A stretch of 64,000 nt of DNA from Onchidella celtica (Eukaryota > Mollusca > Gastropoda > Systellommatophora > Onchidiidae): positions 17,818,548 through 17,882,547 of the forward strand of contig OZ007583.1 of NCBI GenBank assembly GCA_963931925.1, in the 5' to 3' direction. Both the position numbers and the translations under genes were made by a program. Positions within the stretch are counted from its first letter, which is position 1. The number at the start of each line of letters is the position of its first letter. A model generated the notes under the pieces. That model ran no database searches and was not told where the DNA came from. It saw only the letters and a program-made list of their open reading frames with translations. Positions 1-9,995 of the stretch are shown one piece after another.

Positions 1-689
1 GATCATGACTTCGTTAGTTTTCACGCGAGAGAGCTCATCCGGGTACTCAGTGAAAGGGAAATGACTCTAAAATTCACCCGTGCCACAGTCATTGCACTAT
101 TACATTACCCTTACGAGCTATTCATTGTTGACAGTAAAATCGCACATACGCGATGACGGGCAGCTGCCGTCGCAGTGAGAAAATCGCACCCGTGCGATGA
201 CGGGCGTCAGTGAGTTAATATATGTTAGGTATTGTTGTGATGATCATTTTTTGATATTAAACTGAATGTCATGCACTTTTAACTTGTCAGAAGTAAGAAA
301 AATATTTTACACTTGTTGCAGTGGAGGTAGGCTTTTGTTTTGTTTTCAGCCACACATAGTGTAGATTGTTGTTCATTTGAGATGAGAGATTGACGTGGTG
401 TAGGAAAAACCATTCTCCTATGATGAAGCATTTTCTGGATCTTACCTATTCTTGTGGGTTAAAAATTAATATACTACTTTATGGAGAATATAAACTTAGA
501 GATGGGATTGTTTCATGTCTCTTGACAGAGCATCTGTGTGATATATATGGCATCCGTACATCTACGTGAGATGGTGGACATTGCAGCATGTAAGAGGGGG
601 CAACTTAAACAATGTCATGTGGTTAACACATGCATGCACACAGACACACGAAGAAGCATTTATACACACATACTCATATAAAAACAAAC
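1..689. other. non-coding flank, nothing recognised
   Basis: No coding region, RNA gene or terminal repeat was recognised. At about 140-200 a short phrase (cgatgacgggc) occurs twice with variants, which may be a tiny local duplication. The right edge merges into the 3' end of the minus-strand LINE. Confidence 0.5.
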
Positions 690-709
690 TATGAAGCACA
701 TCGGTTAAT

Positions 710-1042
710 CTAAGTGCATCTTCTTCTGTGGCTGGAGAGTCCTATCCGAGACCTGCACACTCTCTGGCAGTTGTCACATGTAAATGTTCCTGATGTTTCA
801 GCATTTCTGTCTTCTTTCCTGTTCCGTTCTCTTTTCTGCTTCATGTTGTTTAGCCAGTCTGCATCATGATGTTTCATTCCTTGGCGTAGTTGGTGTCGCC
901 ATGCGTCTCTTTCTTCTGCTGTGCATTCCCAGTTTCCGTCATTGATCTGGAAAGACTTCATGTCACGTTTGCATGCATCCTTGAACCGGAGCTTTGGGCG
1001 TCCTTTTGGTCTTGAGCCTTCCTTCAGTTCTCCATACAGCAT
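710..1042 (-). pseudogene. LINE A C-terminal tail with zinc finger
   Basis: 110 residues covering the end of the same polyprotein: a GSRPKGRPKLRFKD motif, then a lysine/arginine-rich helix, then a C-x2-C...H-x3-H type finger beginning CDNCQRVC. The equivalent finger is seen at the end of the two other copies in this window (CRFCDRAC near 15160 and CNHCHRTL near 50480), so it is a family feature. Such C-terminal fingers probably bind nucleic acid during target-primed reverse transcription (inference). Confidence 0.8.
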
Positions 1043-1844
1043 GTCTTTGGTCCTCCATTCGTCTGACGTGGCCTAGCCATCGCAATCTGCGTTGCTTCAG
1101 GAGAGCTGTGAGACTTGGTAGTTTGGCTTTTTCCAGGACTTCTGCATTTGTGACTTTGTCCTGCCACCTAATGTTCAGAATGCGGCGAAGACATCTCAGG
1201 TGGAAACTGTTCAATCTCTTCTCTTGATGAGCATAGGTTGTCCATGTTTCTGCGCCATACATCAGAGTGCTCAGTATGCATGCTCTGTAAATCAGCATCT
1301 TGGTCTTCATTGTGAGCCGTGTGTTGTTCCAAGCTCTCTTCATCAATCTGCTGAAAGTGGTGGCTGCTTTCCCGATCCGGATATCAAGTTCATCATCCAA
1401 GGACTGATTAGATGTTACTGTTGACCCAAGGTATGTGAATTTGCTCACCACTTCTAATGGTTTTTCGTTGAGTGTGATCGTCGGCTCTTGGGAGACGCCC
1501 TGCACCAGCACGACTGTTTTCTTGACACTGATGGTGAGTGCGAAGGCCTCGCATGCAGATGACAGGCGATCCATCAGCCGTTGTAGTGTCTCCTCATCAT
1601 GGGCCACAAGTGCTGCATCATCAGCGAATAAGAGCTCTTTAATAAGCAACTGTCTAACCTTGGTCTTTGCCTTAAGCCTTGACAAGTTGAATAGCTTTCC
1701 ATCGGATCTTGTGTGAAGGTACACTCCATCCTCTGAATCCTTGAAAGCACAGCTGAGAAGCACTGAGAAGAAGATCCCAAAGAGGGTGGGGGCAGGGACA
1801 CAGCCTTGTTTGACACCGCTATTCATCTCGAAGCTGTCGGACAC
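963..1844 (-). pseudogene. LINE A C-terminal reverse transcriptase segment
   Basis: This 293-residue open stretch continues the RT. It has SGVKQGC, the catalytic FADD box (LLFADDAALVAH), YLGSTV and the thumb/C-terminal signature RRLRWLGHVRRM. The annotated methionine is only the first in-frame ATG and not a true start. The frame is lost again at about 1045-1060, after which the C-terminal zinc-finger region continues in the frame of 710-1042. Confidence 0.85.
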
Positions 1845-1856
1845 AGTACCATCGAA

Positions 1857-3833
1857 CTATACTGTTGCTTTCATGTTGCTGTGGAAGGATGTGATGAGGC
1901 TAAGGAGAACTGGTGGGCATCCGATCTGTTTCAAGACAGCGAAGAGGCCAGATCTGCTGACTGTGTCAAATGCCTTGGTCAAATCTACGAAAACTAGATG
2001 CAATGGTTTGTTTTGCTCTCTACATTTCTCTTGGAGCTGCCGTAAGGAGAATATCATGTCGATTGTTGATCGGCCAGCTCGAAACCCACACTGTGATTCA
2101 GGGTAGACTCTGTTTGCCAGGACTTGCAGGCGTGATAGTATTACCCTTGCGATGGTCTTCCCAGTTATGCTGAGGAGTGAGATTCCTCTATAATTATTGC
2201 AATCTCCTTTGTCTCCTTTGTTCTTGTAGAGGGTCACGATGTTAGCATCTCTCATGTCCTGGGGAATCTCATGTTGTCTCCAGCATTGTAGTAGTAGCTC
2301 ATAAAGATGTGGTAGAAGAGCGTCTTTTCCGTACTTCAGTACTTCGCCTGGGATGCCATCATTTCCAGGTGCTTTGCCGCTGGGTAGTCTGACAATTGCC
2401 TTTCTAAGTTCTTGCAATGTGGGTTCTGTGTCCAGTTCTTCCATGGTTTCCATGCTTGGTGCATTTTGAAGCACCTCCGTGTTGATGTTTGTTTCCTTGG
2501 AGTAAAGATCTGAATAGTGCTCCACCCAGCGTGCCATCTGTTGGTTTTTGTCAGTGATAGGATCTCCGCTCTGAGATTTCAGTGGGGCAATCTTGTTTGC
2601 TGTAGGACCCAGAGCTGTCTTCAGACCGTCGTACATGACTTTCAGGTTCCCTGTATCTGAAGCAGCCTGAATGGCAGTGCAGAGCTTTGTCCAATATTGC
2701 TTTACACAGTGTCTGGTAGCTTTCTGTACATTGCTCTTGGCGTTAATTAATTTCTGTTTTGTACTATCACATGGGTTCTTGATATAATCTAGATGGGCAG
2801 CATTCTTGGTTTCAATTATCGGAAGTAAGACTTCAGCATTTTCTTGGAACCAGTCCTTGTTCGATGGTTTCTTTGAGCCAAAAGTGGATATTGCTGATTC
2901 GTGAATTGCTGTCTTCAGTTGGTTCCAGGTGTCTTGGACATTTTCAGGTTTGGATTTCCCAAACATTGAGAGTTCAAAGGTCTTGACAAACTCCTGCTGC
3001 ACGCTCTTGTTCTTTGCGTTATGTGTATTGATCTTTGGTTTAGAGTTGTTTTTCCTGCAATGGACTGTTTTGGTAACAATTTTTGCCAGACAGATTACAA
3101 GGGAATGATCAGAGTTGCAGTCAGCACTGTGGTATGTACGGGTTCTTCGGATTGTGTTGAGTTTTTTCCTCCTAACCAAGGCTAGGTCTAGCTGGTGCCA
3201 GTGTCCTGATCTAGGGTGTTTCCATGACACCTTGTGGCAGGCTTTTCCAGCAAAGTAGGTATTGGTGATGCAGAGTTGATTCTGAGCGCAGAACTCTAGC
3301 AGGCGCTGGCCATTTTCATTCATCTTCCCTATGCCCTGATGTCCTAGGCAGTCAGGCCAGCTGGTGTTCTCTTTGCCCACTCTAGCATTGAAATCTCCGA
3401 GTAAGAACAGGTCTTCTGATGCAGGAATTTCTTTAACAGTCTGAAGTAATGCATCGTAAAAGTGGTCTTTGTCTTCTGAAGTGGATACCAGTGTAGGTGC
3501 ATAAGCGCTGATGATGTTAGCAGATGATTTGGCGGTTTTCAATTTCAACATGATAATGCGCTCTGACTTTCCAACAGGTGTTTCAATCAATTTGGTCAGA
3601 CTGTTTCTAACCGCAAAACCGACTCCGTGGATACGTTTTTCGTCTGCTCTTTTACCTTGCCAAAAGAATGTGTAGTTTGGTTCTTTGATGGAGCCTGCAT
3701 CTGCGAGTCTGGTTTCCTGAAGGGCAGCAATGTCCACATTCAATTTCTTCAGTTCTAGATCTATCAGAGCTGTCCTTCTGATGGTTCTTGTCTTGTCAAT
3801 GTCACCGTTGTCATCTGTCATCCCAGGACACAT
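1857..3833 (-). pseudogene. LINE A endonuclease and N-terminal reverse transcriptase
   Basis: 658 residues. The endonuclease part shows the metal-binding and catalytic blocks expected of an exonuclease-endonuclease-phosphatase fold: ALQETRL near residue 36, LLGDFNARVG near 145, and NSDHSLV near 240. The RT part begins near residue 470 with GKAPGNDGIPGE, then NYRGISLLS, ESQCGFRAGRSTIDMIF and FVDLTKAFDTVSRSGL. The frame closes just before the next RT block, whose continuation lies in another frame starting at 1844, so a small deletion or insertion broke the gene here. An alternative product from this ORF alone is unlikely. Confidence 0.85.
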
Positions 3834-3887
3834 AGTCCGGACATTCCAGCTTCCAAGCCGTAGAGTTCATCATCATCATTGCCTTTC

Positions 3888-6800
3888 TCACCCTGGATCA
3901 GGGTATAGGCCACCAACAAACACTTTCCATCCCTCTCTATCATGGGCCAGCCTCTTTACATTATTCCAAGTCTTTCCGCTTCGTTGCACATCATTTTCTC
4001 TGGCTCTTCTCCACGTTCCGCGCGGCCTTCCTCTTGATCTCTTGCCCTGGGGATTCCAATCCAATACCTTCTTCGTGATGCTGTTTCCTGGCCTCCTGAG
4101 AGTGTGGCCGATCCATCTCCATCGCCTCCTACCAATTTCCTCTCTGACTGGGCTCTGTCTTGTTCTTTTCCATACAATTTCATTGCTCACCTTGTCTGTC
4201 CATCTGATCTTAAGCAGCTTCCTCAAACATCTGTTGATGAAAACTTGGATTCTCTTTATGCAGGCCTGGGACGCATTCCAAGTCTCACATCCATACAACA
4301 GGACTGACTTCACGTTCGAGTTGAATATCCTCAGCTTTGTTTTTAGAGATATATCCTTGGTTCTCCAAATCTTGCTTAAGGACGTGAAAGCTGCCTGTGC
4401 CTTTCCAATTCGTGCTTTGACTTCTGCCTCTGTTCCTCCCTTATTGTTAATGATACTACCAAGATAGCAGAAGGACTCTACATCTTCCAGTGGTTGATCT
4501 CCTACTCTGACTTGTGCGCTTGGGGGTGCAACAATTTTTAGGACCTTCGACTTCGCAGGATGTATCCTCAATCCAATAGATTCTGAAATTTTGTTTAGAG
4601 CTGTAGTCTTTGCTTGCATATGGTCGTGTGTGTGCGACAATAGTGCCAAGTCATCTGCAAAATCTAGATCGTCCAGCTGTGTCCATGGGGTCCATTGTAT
4701 GCCATTTCTTCCTCCACTGGTGGTTTCTTTCATAAGCCAATCAATCACCAGGACAAACAGAAATGGGGACAGCAAACAACCCTGCCTAACACCAGTCTTG
4801 ATATCAAAGCTGTCAGTAAGCTCGCCATCGTGTACGACTCTGCAACTTGTCCCCTCGTATATGCTCTTGATAAGGTTCACCATTTTCTCTGGGATTCCAT
4901 AATGTCTCAATATTCTCCACAGTGTTTCTCTATCGATGCTATCAAAGGCCTTCTCGTAGTCAAGGAAGTTCACTATCAGTTGGGAGTTCCATTCTAGCGA
5001 CTGCTCTACTATGATTCTCAGCGTGGCGATCTGGTCGGTGGTTGATCGATTACTCCTGAAACCAGCTTGCTCCTCACGAAGTTTTGGGTCTGTTGCATTC
5101 TGTATTCGCTTGAGGATAATCCGGTTGAAAACCTTTCCTGGGATGGAGAGAAGTGTGATTCCTCTGTAGTTACTACAATTGCTGAGGTCCCCTTTTTTTG
5201 GAAGCTTCACGAGGTGTCCTTCCTTCCAGTCCTTTGGAAACTTGCCTCCGATCCAAATCCTCGAGAATAGTGAGTGCAGACCCTCTGCACCCCCAGCAGC
5301 ATCTGCCTTCAGCGCCTCTGGTGGGATCTGATTTGGTCCAGCTGCCTTGCCTCGATTTAACTGCTTTATGGCATCATTAATCTCTGCTTTAGTCGGAGGG
5401 TCGCAACTGATCGGTAAATCATTTCTTGCGGGTAGAATGTCAGGTGGGTTGCTTGGTGGAGGTCTGTTCAAGAGGCTGTTAAAATGTTCTATCCATCTTT
5501 TTGCCTGAGCTTCCTTTCCAAAAATAGCCTTCCTGTTGTAATCCTTGACAGGAACTTCAGGTTTTCCATATTTTCCAGCAAGAGTCTTTGTAGTCTGGTA
5601 GAGGATCCTCATGTGTCCTCCTGTTGCTGCCTTCTCTGCTTTCTCTGCTAACATTCCTATGAACTCCTCTTTGTCTTTTTTAATTGATTTTTTTACCTCT
5701 TTAGCTGATGCTCGGTACTCTTCCTGGTTACCAACTCTTGAGCTTCTTGTACGACTTGCATTTACCTGTTCTTTTAGGTCTCTTCTTATCCTTATCAAGT
5801 CCAGTGATTTTTGACTGATCCATTCCTTGTGTTCCACTTTCTTTTCCCCAAGAACATCCTGACATGTCAATGTAAATACTCCTTTTACCTTAGCCCAGTG
5901 AGTCTCCAAATCTACTGTCTCTTCGAGGTCAACAAGGGGTTTGAATCTATTCCTCAGTGTCAGCTGGAACTCTTCCTTCTTGTCTCCATCCAGAAGGTTC
6001 ACTTGAAACTTTCTCCTCTTTGTTCCTGCTCTGGTACCTTGTTTCTTGAGGCGGAGTTTGAGTCTTGCCAGCAGCATGTGATGGTCAGATCCAACATCAG
6101 CTCCTCTCTGTACTATGACATCCTCCAGTGAGCGTCTGAATCGTCGGGTGATGCAAAAGTGGTCAATCTGGTTTTCAGTTACTCCATCCGGTGAAATCCA
6201 AGTGGCCTTATGGATCCTCTTGTGTGGGAATACTGAACCTCCAATCACATAGCTGTTAAATGCGCAGAAACTTGCAAACCGCTCTCCATTCTCATTCATT
6301 TGTCCCAAAGCATTGCACCCCATAATGTCCTCATACCCTGTATTGTCCTGTCCTATCTTGGCATTGGCGTCTCCCATTATAATGTTCACATCTTTTCTTG
6401 GCAATGTGTCAACTATTTCCTGAAGCTGGTTGTAGAAATCGTCCTTGTCCTCATCGGTTGCTTCATTTGTTGGGGCGTATATCTGCACAATGTTCATGTT
6501 GATGTTCTTGTTCTTTGTAGTAAATGATGCCAATATAATTCTCCTTCCGTAGGGTTCCCATCCCCTCAGTGACCTCTGGGCGTGCTTGCTCAAGATGATC
6601 GCTACTCCTTCTGTATGCTTTTTGTCCTCCCTTCCAGAATACAAAATCTTTTCCCCAGAATTAAGTTGTTTCAGTCCGGACTGTATCCAGCGGGTCTCGC
6701 TAACTCCAAGTATGTGCAGTCTGTATCGCCTCATCTCCATTGTAACCTGGGCACTCTTTCCTGCTTCATACATGGAGCGGACATTCCACGACGCAATCCG

Positions 6801-6905
6801 GAGTGACTTGTTTGATGGAGGAGCAGTCAGGCCAGTGGAGTCCTTTCGGCTTTGTCCATTGTCCTTCATTGAATCTACAGGTGCAGATGCTCCCCCTTCT
6901 CCCAA
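3888..6905 (-). CDS. LINE B endonuclease / reverse transcriptase polyprotein, intact
   Basis: 1005 residues in a single frame. Residues about 35-280 are an APE-like endonuclease (ASWNVRSM, VSETRW, IIMGDANAKIG, GSDHHML), which nicks the target DNA. Reverse transcriptase follows: KAAGPNQIPPEA, NYRGITLLS, EQAGFRSNRSTTDQI, DYEKAFDSIDR, GVRQGCLLSP and the catalytic FADD near residue 745. The C-terminal region has LLYGCETW and RRRWRWIGHTLRR followed by a GKRSRGRPRG basic stretch. No frameshift or internal stop is present, so it could encode active enzyme. It belongs to a different family from LINE A, lacking the terminal zinc finger. The first methionine is used as start. About 35 residues precede the endonuclease core. 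Confidence 0.9.
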   Translation of the reverse strand: MGEGGASAPVDSMKDNGQSRKDSTGLTAPPSNKSLRIASWNVRSMYEAGKSAQVTMEMRRYRLHILGVSETRWIQSGLKQLNSGEKILYSGREDKKHTEGVAIILSKHAQRSLRGWEPYGRRIILASFTTKNKNINMNIVQIYAPTNEATDEDKDDFYNQLQEIVDTLPRKDVNIIMGDANAKIGQDNTGYEDIMGCNALGQMNENGERFASFCAFNSYVIGGSVFPHKRIHKATWISPDGVTENQIDHFCITRRFRRSLEDVIVQRGADVGSDHHMLLARLKLRLKKQGTRAGTKRRKFQVNLLDGDKKEEFQLTLRNRFKPLVDLEETVDLETHWAKVKGVFTLTCQDVLGEKKVEHKEWISQKSLDLIRIRRDLKEQVNASRTRSSRVGNQEEYRASAKEVKKSIKKDKEEFIGMLAEKAEKAATGGHMRILYQTTKTLAGKYGKPEVPVKDYNRKAIFGKEAQAKRWIEHFNSLLNRPPPSNPPDILPARNDLPISCDPPTKAEINDAIKQLNRGKAAGPNQIPPEALKADAAGGAEGLHSLFSRIWIGGKFPKDWKEGHLVKLPKKGDLSNCSNYRGITLLSIPGKVFNRIILKRIQNATDPKLREEQAGFRSNRSTTDQIATLRIIVEQSLEWNSQLIVNFLDYEKAFDSIDRETLWRILRHYGIPEKMVNLIKSIYEGTSCRVVHDGELTDSFDIKTGVRQGCLLSPFLFVLVIDWLMKETTSGGRNGIQWTPWTQLDDLDFADDLALLSHTHDHMQAKTTALNKISESIGLRIHPAKSKVLKIVAPPSAQVRVGDQPLEDVESFCYLGSIINNKGGTEAEVKARIGKAQAAFTSLSKIWRTKDISLKTKLRIFNSNVKSVLLYGCETWNASQACIKRIQVFINRCLRKLLKIRWTDKVSNEIVWKRTRQSPVREEIGRRRWRWIGHTLRRPGNSITKKVLDWNPQGKRSRGRPRGTWRRARENDVQRSGKTWNNVKRLAHDREGWKVFVGGLYPDPG

Positions 6906-7637
6906 GATAAAAGACTGATTTAAAGTATTTGCTTGTGTTTCTGTAACTGGTTTATTTTTACAGGGTGGGTAGTTGGCCCACCGCCAACTGGCTCTTCTCG
7001 GGAGACCAGGACCTTTGCACCTTTAGTCGCCTCTTACGACACGCAGTATCACGTCAGATGTATTCTTTTCTGTCCCTCTTCTGCAAGAGGGCCCCGCATC
7101 TGCATGGGCGAAAGCCGTAGAGTTGCTTGATTTCTTTTGTTGTTGCCTGGTGAATGTTTTGCAGTCTGCCTTTCGGCTTTTGGCCTAGGCCCACTCACCC
7201 AATGAGCCAAACAAACTGTGGCGGGTCAGCACCTTACTGGCTGGGGGATGCCCAGCTAAGGCGGGCGATAGCTGACCAGTGGAGTGCGGTGACTCCTCCC
7301 ACCGTCGATAGTGGCCCGTGGCGCCTGCTCTTACGCCAATTGGAGCATTGTCCTCTCCATTTGGGGGAAAAACAAGGGGGGGTTGACTGCAATAGCCTGG
7401 GCAGGACCATTTGAAGCCACTGCTATTCCCAACTTCAATGACTCCCTCTCGGCTTTGCCAATTTAATCTGAAGGAAAAGCAGATGCCAGTACGTTCAGAA
7501 TCAGCTAAGCTGCAGAAGCTGCCAGCACAGAGGAGATCTTCCATCTGTCTGCCTATCGGGGCTTCACCTCCTAGACTGATTGTCAACCAAGACTAGAGAG
7601 CTCAGTCTGCCCTGTCACAGCAAAACTCATGGGGAAG

Positions 7638-7669
<32 letters not shown>

Positions 7670-7862
7670 AGTTTTGCTTTTTGGTTGCATTTCCTCGCCC
7701 AAGGGTAAGACTCGTACCCTGCTCACCAAGGTGCTCATCCGCCCGAAGCCGTTGGCACTCACAGAGTTTTGTTGGGTTTGGTAAATGCCGCCCAACGTTC
7801 GGCGTTTTGACAGTTGCAGGTGGTACCGTCTACTGTCATACGGTAGCAGGATGAACCTGACC
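6906..7862 (-). promoter_or_regulatory. LINE B 5' UTR / presumed internal promoter region
   Basis: Non-coding leader of LINE B. It contains an (AG)14 microsatellite at 7639-7666 and a GC-richer segment at 6960-7560 compared with the surrounding intronic DNA. LINEs normally carry an internal promoter here. That role is inferred from position only. The 12-base string AACTCTACGGCT (minus strand, 7109-7120) also occurs at the start of LINE A (3858-3869). Confidence 0.5.
7639..7666. repeat. (AG)14 microsatellite
   Basis: Perfect dinucleotide run inside the LINE B leader. Confidence 0.95.
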
Positions 7863-7870
7863 TGACATAA

Positions 7871-8088
7871 CTGTAACTCTACTTTCTTTTCTCATACATG
7901 TCCATTTCTTCCTTTCCTTTTTTATTACCCCTTCTCCGATAAACCTCCTCAACATTACAATTCAATTTTCTCATACTCGTTACACCCTGTAACTTAACAT
8001 TTTGTTTTCTCACTGATATCTGCTTCTTTCTTCAACTTTAGGTTCAGTTTTCCTACATATATCCACTACCTCAGGGCTCAGAATTTTT
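7871..8088 (+). repeat. 218-bp inverted-repeat arm A (uninterrupted copy)
   Basis: The reverse complement of this segment reads as 9529-9662 joined to 14134-14216, with no mismatch noticed. It begins CTGTAACTCTAC and ends CTCAGAATTTTT. It is therefore the unoccupied version of the site into which the Mag retrotransposon inserted. It lies directly next to the 5' end of LINE B and about 490 bp upstream of the CAP-Gly exon. Confidence 0.9.
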
Positions 8089-8107
8089 GTGAAGTTTATG
8101 GATATAA

Positions 8108-8528
8108 GCGAAGATACTAGATACAATAAGATGGGACAGCTAGCGCATTTAGTGTGCACAGATTTTGCACCATCACCTAGCGGAGAATGCGCAGAAGTTG
8201 TGAACAATGCCGTATTTTACAAAGCAAGTACAGGGAAAGTACTGAATTTTGTTCACTGTTCAGCCATCACTGTAGGCCTTGATTGAAGTCACTTATTTTG
8301 TATTTATATGTGTAACTTCAGTTGCTGTATTTCCTACATTGGCTATTATCAGGCTATTTTCTTTGTTTTTTAATCTCTGTAGCACTAACAAATCGGCATA
8401 TAAGAAGCATTCTTTTCATGCACTGTGCCCTGGGCCCTGCCCCCTTTCAGCGCGCAAACTGTGTGCACAATTCTTTTTTGAGATGTGAAGGAGGGAAAGT
8501 CTCATCTTATTGTATCTAGTTATTATTT
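8108..8528 (-). mobile_element. MITE family 1, copy 1
   Basis: Ends carry inverted sequences around ACTAGATACAATAAGATG (left) and CATCTTATTGTATCTAGT (right). The internal sequence is clearly homologous, in reverse orientation, to 24053-24470 (shared blocks include AAGGCCTACAGTGA and GCCGATTTGTTA). No coding capacity. It sits in the intron just upstream of the CAP-Gly exon. The right end is degraded, so the boundary is approximate. Confidence 0.75.
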
Positions 8529-8580
8529 TTGATATAACTGACAAGAAGTTTTGGTAATAAAATTTGCTTCTCCTTTTCAG

Positions 8581-8687
8581 TGGGACACCATGATGGTTTC
8601 TTCAACAAAAAGAGATATTTTTTCTGCCAGAAGGATCATGGTATATTTCTTCCACTTCATGATGTAATCTGCAAAGTGCGTTCAAAG
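8581..8687 (+). CDS. host gene exon encoding a CAP-Gly domain
   Basis: The exon is flanked by a strong acceptor (cttctccttttcag, ending 8580) and a donor (AAG|gtttgt, GT at 8688). It enters with two bases of a split codon and ends in phase 0. The translation has the CAP-Gly core: GHHDG, then KRYFFC, then HGIFLPL, matching the G-x-H/N-D-G ... RYF-x-C ... G-x-F pattern of microtubule-binding CAP-Gly domains (CLIP, CYLD, kinesin-13-like and related proteins). The GKNDG binding loop is represented by GHHDG. The gene identity cannot be decided from one exon. A CLIP- or CYLD-like cytoskeletal protein is possible. Upstream exons were not recognised. Confidence 0.75.
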
Positions 8688-8989
8688 GTTTGTTTCCATC
8701 ATTGTGAACATATCCCTAAACACAATAGACTTAAGTTGGTTATTCCTTTGCCCCAGCTGTTTTTAAAATTAAAGGAACAAGAGACCAAAGTTTAAAAACT
8801 TTGAACCGTTAATGCTCAAGAATGAAAATGCTCGAGTAGAATGTCTGAAACATATTAGAAGTCCTGAAACTTGACAGTGAAGACCCACGCTTGGAGTACT
8901 GATCTTACTACTGTCTTGCAGAGTGATACAATGGCATTTCTCAATTTAGGTGAACTTTAAATGATGAAAGTAAAAATAATGTCTTTCAG

Positions 8990-9279
8990 ACTCCTAGCTG
9001 TACAGATGAGACTGGTGGTGACTCAAGATCCTCATCTACCGACGTCTTTATATCCCATACTGTGATGACTTCCACAAGTAATGATGACTTCAGATCTACA
9101 GCTATGAAAAGCCATGATGAATGCAAAGCCTCTGCCAAAAATACTGATGATTTGATAGCATTGGTGGGCATGACTTCTAAGTCCAATAACAGGACAAACT
9201 TCCACAAAGGTGTGGGTAAATCAGCTGAGGATGTTATACTCACACACTCAGAGGCTATTGGAATAGAGCATGTGAGGAG
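8990..9279 (+). CDS. next host exon downstream of the CAP-Gly exon
   Basis: Acceptor aataatgtctttcag ends at 8989 and donor GAG|gtaagt starts at 9280. The exon is open throughout in phase 0, exactly matching the phase in which the preceding exon ends, which strongly supports a spliced gene. The roughly 96 residues are Ser/Thr/Asp-rich and probably disordered (for example DSRSSSTDVF), as is common for linkers beside CAP-Gly domains. It ends with two bases of a codon. No family was recognised for this segment. Confidence 0.7.
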
Positions 9280-9528
9280 GTAAGTTTGTTCTCATTGCTC
9301 CTGAAGAACACATTACTTTATGCAATTTCTTTGAACTTGAGCAGATACAGGCAGTACCAGTTAATCCATCATGCCAATTGCAAAGTTTGTTCATCTGCCA
9401 ATATGATTTGATTCTTACATAGTTCATGAGTAAATTCGCAGATTTTTTGCTTCCTGCAAGAGTTTGCATCCAGTGGTTTACTTAACTTCAGTAGATTTGA
9501 TTACAGTGGGGACAAAAACAAAAACAAA
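9280..9528 (+). other. intron sequence downstream of the CAP-Gly gene exon
   Basis: Starts with a consensus donor gtaagt. No feature apart from an A-rich stretch (9515-9530) immediately before inverted-repeat arm B. Confidence 0.5.
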
Positions 9529-9662
9529 AAAATTCTGAGCCCTGAGGTAGTGGATATATGTAGGAAAACTGAACCTAAAGTTGAAGAAAGAAGCAGATAT
9601 CAGTGAGAAAACAAAATGTTAAGTTACAGGGTGTAACGAGTATGAGAAAATTGAATTGTAAT
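9529..9662 (-). repeat. inverted-repeat arm B, left part
   Basis: Reverse complement of the proximal part of arm A. It ends with GTAAT (9658-9662), the target duplication of the Mag element. It continues at 14134-14216 on the far side of the insertion. Confidence 0.9.
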
Positions 9663-9976
9663 TGTCGTGATGTTGCTATGTTTATGTGCTTTGTGTTACT
9701 TTAATCGCTCGTCATGTACTGTTTGTTTTATCTGTTTGTCTAACTATCTGCTATCTGCTTGTGTTGAACAATAACGCACCACTAATGAATACCACTGTGC
9801 GGAGATGACGTCACAGACGTTGCAATAAACGATTTCGTCCTTCCTAGCGCCATTGCTCGGTAGAAGGATTATAACTGGATCATGCTTCTGATCCTACTAC
9901 AGTTGAATGTTGAATAAAGCCAAGATAATTGGCTAAAACAGACTTCAGACTCTCCGCTTTCAATTTATTCATATCA
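9663..9976 (+). repeat. 5' LTR of the Mag-clade element
   Basis: 314 bp, TG...CA. It contains AATAAA at two places near the 3' third (in gcaataaacg and gttgaataaagcc), candidates for polyadenylation signals of the element transcript. The first bases after the LTR (atttattcaacattt) do not begin with the TGG usual for a tRNA primer site, so the primer could not be named. Confidence 0.92.
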
Positions 9977-9995
9977 ATTTATTCAACATTTCAAC

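Larger units (their letters stand above)
690..3870 (-). mobile_element. LINE A: 5'-truncated, frameshifted RTE-like non-LTR retrotransposon
   Basis: Reading on the minus strand, this copy runs from an APE-type endonuclease through reverse transcriptase to a C-terminal basic region and a C2H2-like zinc finger. It is split into three reading frames, so it is not functional as read. Its first recognisable codons (SWNVRTM, about 3845-3865) are the usual beginning of the endonuclease, so only the extreme 5' end is missing. It directly abuts the tail of LINE B. The same family gives the fragments at 14430-15275 and 49095-50590. Clade assignment (RTE-like) is from general resemblance and not from a tree. 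Confidence 0.85.
3867..7862 (-). mobile_element. LINE B: apparently full-length RTE-like non-LTR retrotransposon
   Basis: About 4 kb on the minus strand: a 5' UTR of nearly 1 kb (6906-7862), one uninterrupted ORF (3888-6905), a very short 3' UTR and a simple-repeat tail of four ATG units (3868-3879 as CAT on plus). Short-repeat tails instead of poly(A) are typical of RTE-like elements. The stop codon lies within a few bases of the tail. No target-site duplication could be recognised, partly because the 3' end is fused to LINE A. The 5' boundary is approximate, inferred from where the 218-bp inverted-repeat arm begins. Confidence 0.85.

Noticed and set aside
3730-4467. 245-codon plus-strand ORF
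   Set aside because: Antisense shadow of the LINE B and LINE A coding frames.
9977-9995. tRNA primer-binding site of the Mag element
   Set aside because: The sequence after the LTR does not begin with TGG and no tRNA match could be named.
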